A stretch of DNA of 64,000 bases from Massilia varians (lineage in GTDB: Bacteria; Pseudomonadota; Gammaproteobacteria; Burkholderiales; Burkholderiaceae_D): NCBI RefSeq assembly GCF_027923905.1, contig NZ_AP026966.1:3969001-4033000 (forward strand). Reading direction: 5' to 3'. A model generated the notes under the pieces. It ran no database searches and was not told the origin of the DNA. It saw only the letters and a list, made by a program, of their open reading frames with translations. This document shows, piece after piece, positions 10,374 through 17,993 of the stretch (the first letter of the stretch is position 1; every line of letters starts with the position of its first letter). The position numbers were made by a program, and so were the translations under genes.

Positions 10374-10688
10374 ATGAAGACATTGAAGAAGACGTACACC
10401 CCGGAACTCAAGGAAGAAGCCGTGAAGCTGGTGCTGGCGCAGGGTTTGTCCATTGAGCAGGCAGCAGCACGAGTAAGTATCCCAAAAGGGACGCTGGCCA
10501 ATTGGGTAGCAGCCGCCAAACGCGGGCCGGCCGCAACAGCAGCCCCTGGAAGCCGCTCTGTGGCCGAGCTGGAAGCGGAGAACGCGAAGCTGCGCAGGCA
10601 GCTGGTCCAGGCAGAGATGGAGCGGGACATCGTAAAAAAAGCGGCGGCGTACTTTGCGCAGGAGTCGCTGCCAAGTACGCGTGGATAA
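10374..10688 (+). CDS. IS3-family transposase OrfA
   Basis: 104-residue DNA-binding subunit. It begins MKTLKKTYTPELKEEAVKLV and contains a helix-turn-helix (about residues 24-45, QGLSIEQAAARVSIPKGTLA). A leucine-zipper-like coiled coil follows (about 60-88, ELEAENAKLRRQLVQAEMERD), as usual for IS3 OrfA. It recognises the terminal repeats and, by -1 frameshifting near codon 88, gives the OrfAB transposase. CAACAGGAGCC supplies a ribosome site before the ATG. It appears complete. Confidence 0.93.
   Translation: MKTLKKTYTPELKEEAVKLVLAQGLSIEQAAARVSIPKGTLANWVAAAKRGPAATAAPGSRSVAELEAENAKLRRQLVQAEMERDIVKKAAAYFAQESLPSTRG
10634..10641 (+). promoter_or_regulatory. Programmed -1 frameshift site in IS3 orfA
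   Basis: Seven adenines followed by G sit so that the zero frame reads gtA AAA AAA G, a classic slippery heptamer for -1 slippage. A -1 shift enters the orfB frame, which stays open through AKYAWIKTMRLDF into the catalytic domain. This fits the known IS3 mechanism for making OrfAB. Confidence 0.75.
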
Positions 10689-10693
10689 AGACA

Positions 10694-11554
10694 ATGCGAC
10701 TCGATTTCCCTGGCTATCCTGTGAAGCTGATGTGCCAGGTATTGGACGTCTCGCGCAGCGGCTACTACAACTCGCTGCAGGCCAAGCCATCGACACGCGA
10801 GCAGGAAGACGCTCGGTTGAAAATCCTGATTACGGCAGTGCATCGGCAAACCCGAGAGACCTACGGGGTGCCTCGGATAAAGCACGAGCTTGCTGCACAG
10901 GGCCATGAAGTTGGTCGCGACCGTGTGCGCCGACTTCGCCAGGAGCTCAATCTGCGCTGCAAACAACGGCGCAAATTCATCGCAACGACAAACTCGAATC
11001 ACAACCTTCCCATCGCTGAGAAATTGCTGGAACAGCGGTTCGCGCCGAACAGGCCTGACGAAGTGTGGGTGACCGACATCACCTATATCTCCACTGCCGA
11101 AGGCTGGCTGTATCTTGCCGGCGTAAAGGACGTTTTTACCTGCGAGATCGTCGGCTACGCGATGGGCGAGCGCATGACGCAGGAGCTGACGACGCAGGCC
11201 TTGTGGCGCGCCGTGAGCCACAAGCGGCCGGCGCCAGGGCTGATCCATCATTCGGACCGTGGAAGCCAATACTGCGCCCATGCCTATCAGGAGCTGGTGG
11301 CGCAGTTCGGCATGCGCGCGTCGATGTCGCGCCGCGGGAACTGCTATGACAACGCGCCGATGGAGAGCTTCTGGGGCACGCTGAAGAATGAGCTTGTTCA
11401 TCATCGCCGCTATGCCACCCGTGCTGAGGCAAAGGCCTCGATTCAGGAATACATCGAAATTTTCTACAACCGACAGCGGCGCCATTCCCGCATCGGCTTT
11501 GTTCCGCCAGCGTTGTTCGCCGAATCCTTCAGCGAACAGCCGCAGGCGGCTTAA
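10694..11554 (+). CDS. IS3-family transposase OrfB (integrase-like catalytic domain)
   Basis: Catalytic half of the transposase. The DDE triad is visible: D in WVTDITYI, D in HHSDRGSQY and E in NAPMESFWGTLKNE. The HTH_21-type segment ETYGVPRIKHELAAQGHEVGRDRVRRL precedes the rve core. The first ATG in frame is at 10694, but normal expression is as a frameshift fusion with OrfA, and the frame is open well upstream of it. The C-terminus FYNRQRRHSRIGFVPPA is typical. All catalytic residues are present, so the element may still be active. Confidence 0.92.
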   Translation: MRLDFPGYPVKLMCQVLDVSRSGYYNSLQAKPSTREQEDARLKILITAVHRQTRETYGVPRIKHELAAQGHEVGRDRVRRLRQELNLRCKQRRKFIATTNSNHNLPIAEKLLEQRFAPNRPDEVWVTDITYISTAEGWLYLAGVKDVFTCEIVGYAMGERMTQELTTQALWRAVSHKRPAPGLIHHSDRGSQYCAHAYQELVAQFGMRASMSRRGNCYDNAPMESFWGTLKNELVHHRRYATRAEAKASIQEYIEIFYNRQRRHSRIGFVPPALFAESFSEQPQAA

Positions 11555-11587
11555 GACGAGCGTGTCCGTTATTGACAGTACACCTCA

Positions 11588-12420
11588 GTTCGCCAAGGCG
11601 ACGGTAATCGTCCCCGCTGTCTCCTGCATGAGGCATATCGATCAGGTAGTCGTCGAGCGTTGCCGCGAACTGACTACCTGTTGATCCTTGATTAATACAG
11701 GAAGGCGTAACACTGGACGTCAACCGGCCTTGCATGTAGTCCCAACTATGGCGCACCACATTGCCCGGCTTTAGTGTACAAACTGGACTCCAGCGGATGA
11801 TGGTGTCGCTTTGCTCCGTACTGTCGTCTCGGTGGTAGCGCACGGTGCCGGCGACGTTTTGCCGCAACATGGATACATTATCGAACAGAACCAGCGTATG
11901 GCCCGGCATGTTCTGGCTTCCTGGCTCGCTGGCTCGTCCGGCGCGAACAAACCAGGCGATGCCACGTCGTTTCCATAATCGACGCAGGAATTCGGCATCG
12001 GACTCGTTATGCTGCATCGTGAATTCTCGAACCGGATATGTGGCGGTGATCTGAGACCAGTCCACGTCGAAGGTCTTGGCCAGTACCGGATTGTTCCGGC
12101 GCCATTCGTCGAGAATAACTCCGGTAAGATCAAGTTCGTTCTGCTGACGGAAAACGCGGGTGTTGATACGCTGTTCCATCAGCGCCAACGCATCGCGCAT
12201 TACGAGTTGGTAGGTCGCCAAACCGCCATCGCTATGTCCGGCTGCCACTTGCCAGACAATGCCACAAACGGCGTGCAGCTCTCCACGATCGGTGACGAAC
12301 TGGAGTTCAATCGGTAACGCGATAAATTCTTTCAAAGGAAAGTCTGCACGGGTCGCTACGCATGCGAGCCTGTATTCCAGTCCACCGCATAGCGTTTCGT
12401 TTCCTGTAACACGCTTGACC
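11588..12420 (-). pseudogene. vgrG: vgrG central fragment (T6SS spike), between IS3 and IS5-family elements
   Basis: Continuation of the VgrG N-terminal (gp27-like) region: VKRVTGNETLCGGLEYRLACV, FIALPIELQFVTDRGELHAVCG, LVMRDALALMEQR, NPVLAKTFD, REFTMQHNESDAEFLRRLWKRRG and HTLVLFD, ending at RRLGE where the IS3 begins. About 278 codons remain here. The gp5-like needle and C-terminal domains are gone, deleted at the IS3 junction. The reading frame itself has no stop within this fragment. The upstream 39 codons lie beyond the IS5-family element. Confidence 0.9.
12412..12420 (+). repeat. Target-site duplication of the IS5-family element (copy 1; copy 2 at 13473-13481)
   Basis: CGCTTGACC occurs immediately before the element (12412-12420) and immediately after it (13473-13481). 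Nine bases is the duplication size of the IS903 group. Removing the element and one copy restores the vgrG reading LLVKRVTGN exactly. Confidence 0.95.
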
Positions 12421-13472
12421 GGCTTTGTTGCACAAATCGGCCCATCAGCGGCCGAGGCGCAGCACGGGTAAACTGACGGCATGATTGCTCCCGTAAAGCT
12501 GAAGTACCGAACGACCAACTGGAAAGACTACAACGCGGCATTGAAAGCCCGCGGCTCGCTGCTGATCTGGCTGGACAAGGACATGTGCTGGCACGGCAGT
12601 GCGAGCGGCAAGCGGGGCCGCAGTCCGAAGTACAGCGAGGCGGCGGTCCAGTTCTGCCTGACCGTTAAGGGCCTGTTCAATCTGCCCTTGCGCCAGGCCA
12701 TGGGTATGACGCAGAGTCTGCTCGGGTTGGCCGGACTGGACTGGCAAGTGCCCGACTTCAGCACGGTCAGCCGGCGCCAGAAGCGTCTTTCGGTGACGAT
12801 CGGAGCGCAGCCGACGACGACGGGATTGCACCTGCTGGTCGACAGTACAGGCATCAAGATGCTGGGCGAAGGCGAGTGGAAGACGAAGAAACATGGTGCC
12901 GACTACCGTCGCCAATGGCGCAAGATCCACCTTGGCATTGACGCGGCCACGCTGGAAATCCGGGCGATCGAGGTGACCGACAATGCCACCGGCGATGCCC
13001 CAATGCTGCCGTGCTTGCTCGACCAGATACCCACCGAGGAGGTTGTCGCGAGCGTCAGTGGCGACGGCGCCTACGACACGAAAGGCTGCCACGAAGCGAT
13101 TGCACAACGCGGAGCGCAGGCACTCATTCCGACACGCAAGAACGCCAAGCCATGGAAGGACCAGCGTCCCGGTGCCAAAGCGCGCAATGCCATCCTGGCG
13201 GCCACCCGCCGGCTTGGCCGGAAGATCTGGAAAAAGTGGAGCGGGTATCACCGGCGCAGCCTTGTCGAGACCAAAATGCGTTGCTTCAAGCTGCTTGGTG
13301 AACGCGTCATGGCGCGCGACTTCGACCGTCAGGTCGCCGAGTTGCAGGTCCGTGCCGCCATCCTCAATCGCTTCACGCGCTTGGGCACGCCCACGACCGT
13401 AGCGGTGACCATGCCGTAAATCCGTCTGGGGTTTGGGGTACTACGCGCTCAATTGATTTATGCAACAAAGCC
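12421..13472 (+). mobile_element. IS5-family (IS903-group) insertion sequence, 1052 bp
   Basis: The terminal inverted repeats are GGCTTTGTTGCACAAATC on the left and GGCTTTGTTGCATAAATC on the right (17 of 18 matching), the IS903-group signature. One transposase gene lies inside and a perfect 9-bp target duplication flanks it. It interrupts vgrG near codon 38. The intact ends, duplication and open transposase frame indicate a recent insertion. Confidence 0.95.
12481..13419 (+). CDS. IS5-family transposase
   Basis: 312-residue DDE transposase. It begins MIAPVKLKYRTTNWKDYNAAL, as in IS903-group enzymes. The catalytic residues are in LVDSTGIKML (D), SGDGAYDTKG (D) and LVETKMRCFKLLGE (E, in the Y...R...E region). 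An N-terminal DUF772-like segment (KYSEAAVQFCLTVKGLFNLPLRQ) recognises DNA. The length is normal and there are no internal stops. The ATG lies 60 bases inside the left end. Confidence 0.95.
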   Translation: MIAPVKLKYRTTNWKDYNAALKARGSLLIWLDKDMCWHGSASGKRGRSPKYSEAAVQFCLTVKGLFNLPLRQAMGMTQSLLGLAGLDWQVPDFSTVSRRQKRLSVTIGAQPTTTGLHLLVDSTGIKMLGEGEWKTKKHGADYRRQWRKIHLGIDAATLEIRAIEVTDNATGDAPMLPCLLDQIPTEEVVASVSGDGAYDTKGCHEAIAQRGAQALIPTRKNAKPWKDQRPGAKARNAILAATRRLGRKIWKKWSGYHRRSLVETKMRCFKLLGERVMARDFDRQVAELQVRAAILNRFTRLGTPTTVAVTMP

Positions 13473-13588
13473 CGCTTGACCAGCAAGACGTCGTCAAGCA
13501 CATTTTGTCCCTGCGCAAACCTGACACGGATTGGACGATTCTCTTCTGTCATGCCGGCGCACGCGCCCGCCAATTCCTTCAGATTCAT
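13473..13588 (-). pseudogene. vgrG: vgrG 5' fragment
   Basis: The start of vgrG: MNLKELAGACAGMTEENRPI, then a segment ending NVLDDVLLVKR where the IS5-family element enters. MNL...L is a common VgrG N-terminus in this lineage, so the ATG at 13588 is chosen, although the frame is open upstream to 13663. Joined to 12420-11588 it gives about 315 residues of a protein that is usually 700-1000 aa long. It can no longer make a spike. Confidence 0.88.
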
Positions 13589-13847
13589 GCGAGTTGCATC
13601 CCAGGTTGCGTTACTGAGAGATTTGTTGCAACGAGTAGTATTGCAACTATGAACCCTCAGCAATTGCTCTGGGTTAAAGTCGGACGCGAGGCAAGCTAAT
13701 CAGGACAATGAGCGCAGGCAGCTGGATACCTTATGCGGACGCTGCAGTCCGAGTCATGGCAGAGCAGGCTGACGTATTAATGAAAACAACCAAGGCCGCA
13801 CGTAGTCAGATGCTATTCGGAGATGCTGTCCGATGGCAAACAGGGAA
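13589..13847. other. Intergenic stretch between vgrG and the next gene
   Basis: These 259 bases hold no convincing gene, tRNA or repeat. They should contain the promoter of the former vgrG cassette (minus strand) and the 3' end region of the next minus-strand gene. I see no clear promoter elements. Confidence 0.4.
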
Positions 13848-14288
13848 CTACGCCTCCTCGCCCTGCACCCGCTCGAACGGACCGATGCAGGTATTCATGC
13901 TCTCATCCGCGCACATCAGGAACAGCGCCCCGGAAGGATGGAAGCGGATGTAGTTGGTGGCCGTGGTGCCTGGTTTCATGATGGCGCCGGCGCAGTCCTT
14001 CTTGCCGTTGTCCTTCACGACACGGTCGTCCAGCCGGTAGAAACCCTTGGCGCTGGGCTTGGCGGGAATGCGGTATTCACTCTCGGAGACCTCTTCGGCG
14101 CTGGTGACGAGGGTGGTGCCGTCACCCCGGAAGCGGTAGGTTTCCGAGCAACCGAGGTCGGGCAGGCTCAGCTTCCAGATGCCCAGGATCGGATGGTCGG
14201 CCGGCGGCGCGGCCTGCGCCGCCGACGGCACGGCACTCAAGGCGATCGAGAACAAGGCCCCAGTCAACACCGCGGCAGGCATACGCAT
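13848..14288 (-). CDS. Small secreted protein of unknown function
   Basis: 146 residues starting MRMPAAVLTGALFSIALSA, a Sec signal peptide with likely cleavage after AAQA (about residue 26). AAGGAG lies six bases before this ATG at 14288, which decides the start. The mature part is about 120 aa and contains several cysteines (GCSET, KKDCAG, LMCADESMNTCIG) that could form disulfides. It has motifs such as ILGIWKL and YRFRGDGTTL, suggestive of a small beta-barrel or lipocalin-like fold. I do not recognise a named family. It ends 259 bases downstream of the T6SS island and is convergent with nothing. Confidence 0.75.
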   Translation of the reverse strand: MRMPAAVLTGALFSIALSAVPSAAQAAPPADHPILGIWKLSLPDLGCSETYRFRGDGTTLVTSAEEVSESEYRIPAKPSAKGFYRLDDRVVKDNGKKDCAGAIMKPGTTATNYIRFHPSGALFLMCADESMNTCIGPFERVQGEEA

Positions 14289-14404
14289 GGCAGGCTCCTT
14301 CGCACGTTGCGACAACCGGGCGGACGCCGCGGCAGGCCCGCGCATGCGGACGGTGCCATTATTGCAAAGGCGGCGCACGCGCGGCGCACGCGCCGCCTTC
14401 GCCG

Positions 14405-15907
14405 TCAGCCGTTTTCCGACGGGGTCTTCGGCTTGGCCGGATGGCGTCCGCGCGGGGCGCTCTTGCGGGCCGGGGCCTTGTGGGCAGGACGGGTGCTCTT
14501 CTTGCGAGCCGGCTTGGCGTCAGCGTCGGCATCGCTTGGTGCCGCCTCGCCGCTGCCCGGTTCCGAAACGTTTTCCGGCGCGGCTTCCGGGGCAACTGCG
14601 GGCGCAACTGCGGGCGCATCGGCGGCGCTGTCGGGCGCCACGGCCGGGTCGGGCAGATCGGCGGCCGCTGGCGCCGCCGCCTTCTTGGCGGCCGGCTTGC
14701 GTGGTGCGCGGCGGCGTTCCTTGACCGGGGCCGGCGCCGGTTCCGCGGCGGCTTCCTCGGCCGCGTTGTCGGCGGCCGGTTCGGCCACCGGTTCGGCTGC
14801 GGGCGCCGCCTCTGCCGGCGCCGCTTCCGGCGCCGCTTCTTCGGTGACGGCCGGGCCTGGCAGCAGTTCCGCAGCCAGGGCGGCGTCCACCGCATTCAGC
14901 TCGGGCGCTGCGGGCGCCGCCTCGCGGCCCCTGCCGCCGCGCCCGCCGCGGCCGCGGCGGCCGCGTTCCGGCTTGGCCTCGGCCTGCGGCGCTTCTTCGC
15001 CGCCCTGGACGGCGGCGGCTTCCTCGCCGGCCGGGGTGTCCGGCGCCACGACCAGCTCGGGCGCCGGCATCGCCACCGGCGCCGAGGCGCTGCGGAACAC
15101 GTAGGTGCCGGATTTCTCGTCGCGGCCGAAATCGAACAGGCCGCGCGCCTGGGCTTCTTCCAGCAGGTTGCCGAAGGTACGGAAACCGTAGAAGGTCTCG
15201 GAGAAATCCGGACGGCGGCGCTTCAGGGTGTCCTTCAGCAGCGAGGCCCAGATCTTGCCGGTGTCGCCGCGTTCCAGCACCAACGCATCGAAGGTCTCGA
15301 CCACCATCTCGAGCGCCTGCGCCTTGCGCGCTTCCAGCTCCTCGCGGCGCTTGTCGTCGCTCGGGCGGCGTGTGGACGGCTGGCCGCGGCGCGCGTCAAG
15401 CTCTTCCTTGCGCTTGGCGGCGGCCCGGCGCACTTCGCGCACCAGGTCGTCGTAGAAGATGAATTCGTCGCAGTTCGCCACCAGGAGATCCGAGGTGGAC
15501 TGCTTGACGCCCACGCCGATCACGCGCTTGGCGTTCTCGCGCAGCTTCGATACCAGCGGCGAGAAATCCGAGTCGCCCGAGATGATGACGAAGGTATCGA
15601 CGTGCGACTTGGTGTAGCACAGGTCGAGCGCATCGACCACCAGCCGGATGTCGGCCGAATTCTTGCCCGACTGGCGCACGTGCGGGATTTCGATCAGTTC
15701 GAAGTTCGCTTCGTGCATCGGCGCCTTGAAGGTCTTGTAACGGTCCCAGTCGCAATAGGCTTTCTTGACGACGATGCTGCCCTTGAGCAGCAGGCGTTCC
15801 AGCACCGGCTTGATGTCGAATTTCTCGTAGTTGGCGTCACGCACGCCGAGCGCGACGTTTTCGAAGTCGCAGAACACCGCCATGCTGATGTTGTCGGAGG
15901 TAGCCAT
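14405..15907 (-). CDS. NYN-domain (LabA/MARF1-like) protein with OST-HTH domain and RG-rich tail
   Basis: 500 residues. Residues about 8-150 are a NYN (PIN-like) nuclease domain with acidic residues in AVFCDFENVAL (Asp14), SADIRLVVDALDL (Asp86) and IISGDSDFSPL (Asp112/Asp114), a metal-binding set of the kind used to cut RNA. Residues about 195-270 are an OST-HTH (LOTUS) domain (ALVLERGDTGKIWASLLKDTLKRRRPDF), a putative RNA-binding module. The tail (about 310-500) is low-complexity: an RG-rich stretch at about 315-328, then Ala/Pro/Glu and Lys/Ala/Pro repeats. The substrate is unknown. It is transcribed away from the hybrid kinase gene across a 155-base gap. Confidence 0.88.
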   Translation of the reverse strand: MATSDNISMAVFCDFENVALGVRDANYEKFDIKPVLERLLLKGSIVVKKAYCDWDRYKTFKAPMHEANFELIEIPHVRQSGKNSADIRLVVDALDLCYTKSHVDTFVIISGDSDFSPLVSKLRENAKRVIGVGVKQSTSDLLVANCDEFIFYDDLVREVRRAAAKRKEELDARRGQPSTRRPSDDKRREELEARKAQALEMVVETFDALVLERGDTGKIWASLLKDTLKRRRPDFSETFYGFRTFGNLLEEAQARGLFDFGRDEKSGTYVFRSASAPVAMPAPELVVAPDTPAGEEAAAVQGGEEAPQAEAKPERGRRGRGGRGGRGREAAPAAPELNAVDAALAAELLPGPAVTEEAAPEAAPAEAAPAAEPVAEPAADNAAEEAAAEPAPAPVKERRRAPRKPAAKKAAAPAAADLPDPAVAPDSAADAPAVAPAVAPEAAPENVSEPGSGEAAPSDADADAKPARKKSTRPAHKAPARKSAPRGRHPAKPKTPSENG

Positions 15908-16062
15908 GAATTATTGCTTTCGATTAATAGAAGGACAAACTGACCGCGATTATACGCATCCCGCTTCTTCCTGGCGGCGCGCGTTGCATCAGTAAATGTG
16001 TCATGGCAAGCACTTCGCTTTTATAATTGTGTTTCCTTCATGCTCTGACCCTGTATTGACCC

Positions 16063-17982
16063 ATGCTTTCGTCATCCGTCTTCGAGTCAGCGTTTAACAG
16101 TTCGCCGATCGGCAAGTACCTCCTGTCCCCGACGCCGGAGGCCGTGATCCTTGCCGTGAACGATGCCTTCCTGAAGGCGTCGTCGCGCCGGCGCGAGGAG
16201 CTGGTGGGCACCAGCCTGTTCGTGGCCTTCCCTTCCAATCCGGACGACCCCGGCAGCAGCACCAACGAGGCCGAGCTGCGCACCTCGTTCGCCAAGGTGC
16301 TGGCGACCGGCGAGCCGGATATGCTTCCGGTACAGCGCTACCCGATCCCGGTGCAGACCCCCGACGGTACGATCGGCTTCGAAGAACGGTTCTGGAACGC
16401 CTACAGCGCCCCGGTGTTCGGCGAGAACGGCGCCATCGCATGCATCTCGCATACGACCAAGGACGTCACCGAGCAGATCCATTCCGAGCGGGCGCTGCGC
16501 GAGAGCGAGAACCGGTTCCGGGCGCTGACCACTGCCGGCCAGGTGGTGTACCGGATGAATGCCGACTGGACCGAATTGCGCGAACTCGACGGGCGCGGCT
16601 TTCTGAAGGACACCGAGCGGCCGCGCTCGTTCTGGCTGGAGGATTACATTCCGGACGACGAACAGGAACGGGTGCACGCCGCCGTGCTCGAAGCGATCCG
16701 GACCGGCTCCGTGTATGAGCTCGAACACCGGGTGCGCCGCGTCGACGGCAGCGACGGCTGGGCATTGTCGCGCGCCGTGCCGATCCTCGATGCGAAGGGG
16801 CAGGTGGTCGAATGGATCGGCGCCGCCAGCGACATCACCGAGCGCAAGACGGCCGAGGAAAGGCTGCGCGAGTCGGATCGCCGCAAGGACGAGTTCCTGG
16901 CCATGCTGGCGCACGAACTGCGCAATCCGATCGCGCCGATCAGCGCCGCGGCCGCCCTTCTGCAACGCATGAAGCCGGACGAGGCGCTGGTGCGGCGAAC
17001 CAGCGAGATCATCGCGCGCCAGGTCGGCCACATGACCGGGCTGATCGACGACCTGCTCGACGTCTCGCGCGTCACCCGTGGTCTGGTGGAGCTGGAACGC
17101 GTACCAGTCGACCTGCGCACCGTGCTGCAGGACGCGGTGGAACAGGTCATGCCGCAGATCGAGGCGCGCCGCCACGCGCTGGCGCTGGCCCCGCCATCCG
17201 GGCCGGTTGTGGTCATGGGCGACAAGAAGCGGCTGGTGCAGGTGGTGGCCAACCTGCTCAACAACGCCGCCAAATACACCCCGGAAGGCGGACATCTGGC
17301 CCTGCACGCCCATGCCGCAAACGCGCAAGCCTGCATCGAGGTCAGCGACAACGGCATCGGCATGGCGCCCGAATTGACCGGGAGGGTGTTCGAACTGTTC
17401 GCGCAGGCCGAGCGCAGCGTCGACCGCTCGCTGGGCGGACTCGGCCTGGGGCTGGCGCTGGTCAAGAGCCTGGTCGAGCTGCACGGCGGCTCGGTCGCCT
17501 GCGCCAGCCCGGGGCTGGGGCTGGGCAGCAGCTTCTCGGTGTGCCTGCCCTGCCTGCCCGCGCAGATGGCGCCGTGCGGCGACACCTGCGCGGCCGCCAC
17601 GGCCGCCAGTGCCGGCACCGCCTCCTCGCTGCGGGTCCTGGTCGTGGACGACAACGTCGACGCGGCCGTGACCCTGTCCATGGTGCTGGAAGCGGCCGGC
17701 CACCAGACCCTGGTGGAACACGGCGCGCTGGCCGCCCTCGAACGCGCACGGGCAAGCGCGCCGCAGGTCTGCCTGCTCGACATCGGACTGCCGGAGATGG
17801 ACGGCAAGGAGCTCGCGCGCCGCCTGCGCGCCGACCCGGTCACGACGGATGCCCTGCTGGTCGCCGTCACCGGGTATGGCCAGGACAGCGACCGCCGCCA
17901 GATCATGGCCGCCGGTTTCGACCACCACCTGGTCAAGCCGGTGGACATGGAGCGGCTCGCGGCGATCCTGGCCACGGCCTGA
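16063..17982 (+). CDS. Hybrid sensor histidine kinase/receiver protein
   Basis: 639-residue soluble-looking kinase. It has two PAS domains (about 8-140 and 146-262, the second with a PAC segment ending DITERKTAEE). A HisKA domain follows with phospho-acceptor His284 in MLAHELRNPI, then a HATPase domain with NLLNNAAKYT, SDNGIGM and GGLGLGLALVK, and a C-terminal receiver domain with Asp573 in LLDIGLPEMDG and Lys in HHLVKPVD. No membrane segment is visible, so it probably senses a cytoplasmic cue. No output regulator is adjacent. It is convergent with the HAF-repeat gene (11 bases between stops). The ATG at 16063 lacks a strong ribosome site. Confidence 0.92.
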   Translation: MLSSSVFESAFNSSPIGKYLLSPTPEAVILAVNDAFLKASSRRREELVGTSLFVAFPSNPDDPGSSTNEAELRTSFAKVLATGEPDMLPVQRYPIPVQTPDGTIGFEERFWNAYSAPVFGENGAIACISHTTKDVTEQIHSERALRESENRFRALTTAGQVVYRMNADWTELRELDGRGFLKDTERPRSFWLEDYIPDDEQERVHAAVLEAIRTGSVYELEHRVRRVDGSDGWALSRAVPILDAKGQVVEWIGAASDITERKTAEERLRESDRRKDEFLAMLAHELRNPIAPISAAAALLQRMKPDEALVRRTSEIIARQVGHMTGLIDDLLDVSRVTRGLVELERVPVDLRTVLQDAVEQVMPQIEARRHALALAPPSGPVVVMGDKKRLVQVVANLLNNAAKYTPEGGHLALHAHAANAQACIEVSDNGIGMAPELTGRVFELFAQAERSVDRSLGGLGLGLALVKSLVELHGGSVACASPGLGLGSSFSVCLPCLPAQMAPCGDTCAAATAASAGTASSLRVLVVDDNVDAAVTLSMVLEAAGHQTLVEHGALAALERARASAPQVCLLDIGLPEMDGKELARRLRADPVTTDALLVAVTGYGQDSDRRQIMAAGFDHHLVKPVDMERLAAILATA

Positions 17983-17993
17983 ACCGGTCTTTC

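Larger units (their letters stand above)
10314..11587 (+). mobile_element. IS3-family insertion sequence, 1274 bp, no target duplication
   Basis: The element runs from TGAGGTACGCTG to the inverted TGAGGTGTACTG. The ends share TGAGGT, CTG and CGGACAC, and are bounded by TG...CA as in IS3 elements. It carries overlapping orfA and orfB joined by a frameshift signal. The flanks are CATAC on the left and GTTCG on the right, with no direct repeat of three to five bases. The left flank is the tli4 upstream region and the right flank is the middle of vgrG. Missing duplication plus non-contiguous flanks suggests a deletion generated by or between IS copies after insertion. Confidence 0.88.

Noticed and set aside
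13373..13663. A 96-codon minus-strand gene
   Set aside because: It is a composite of the vgrG 5' fragment and IS5-family end sequence, not a separate gene.
14405..15000. Repetitive Ala/Pro/Arg coding sequence that could be mistaken for a tandem or CRISPR-like repeat
   Set aside because: No regular spacer/repeat spacing; it is explained by the low-complexity tail of the NYN protein. No CRISPR array is seen in the window.
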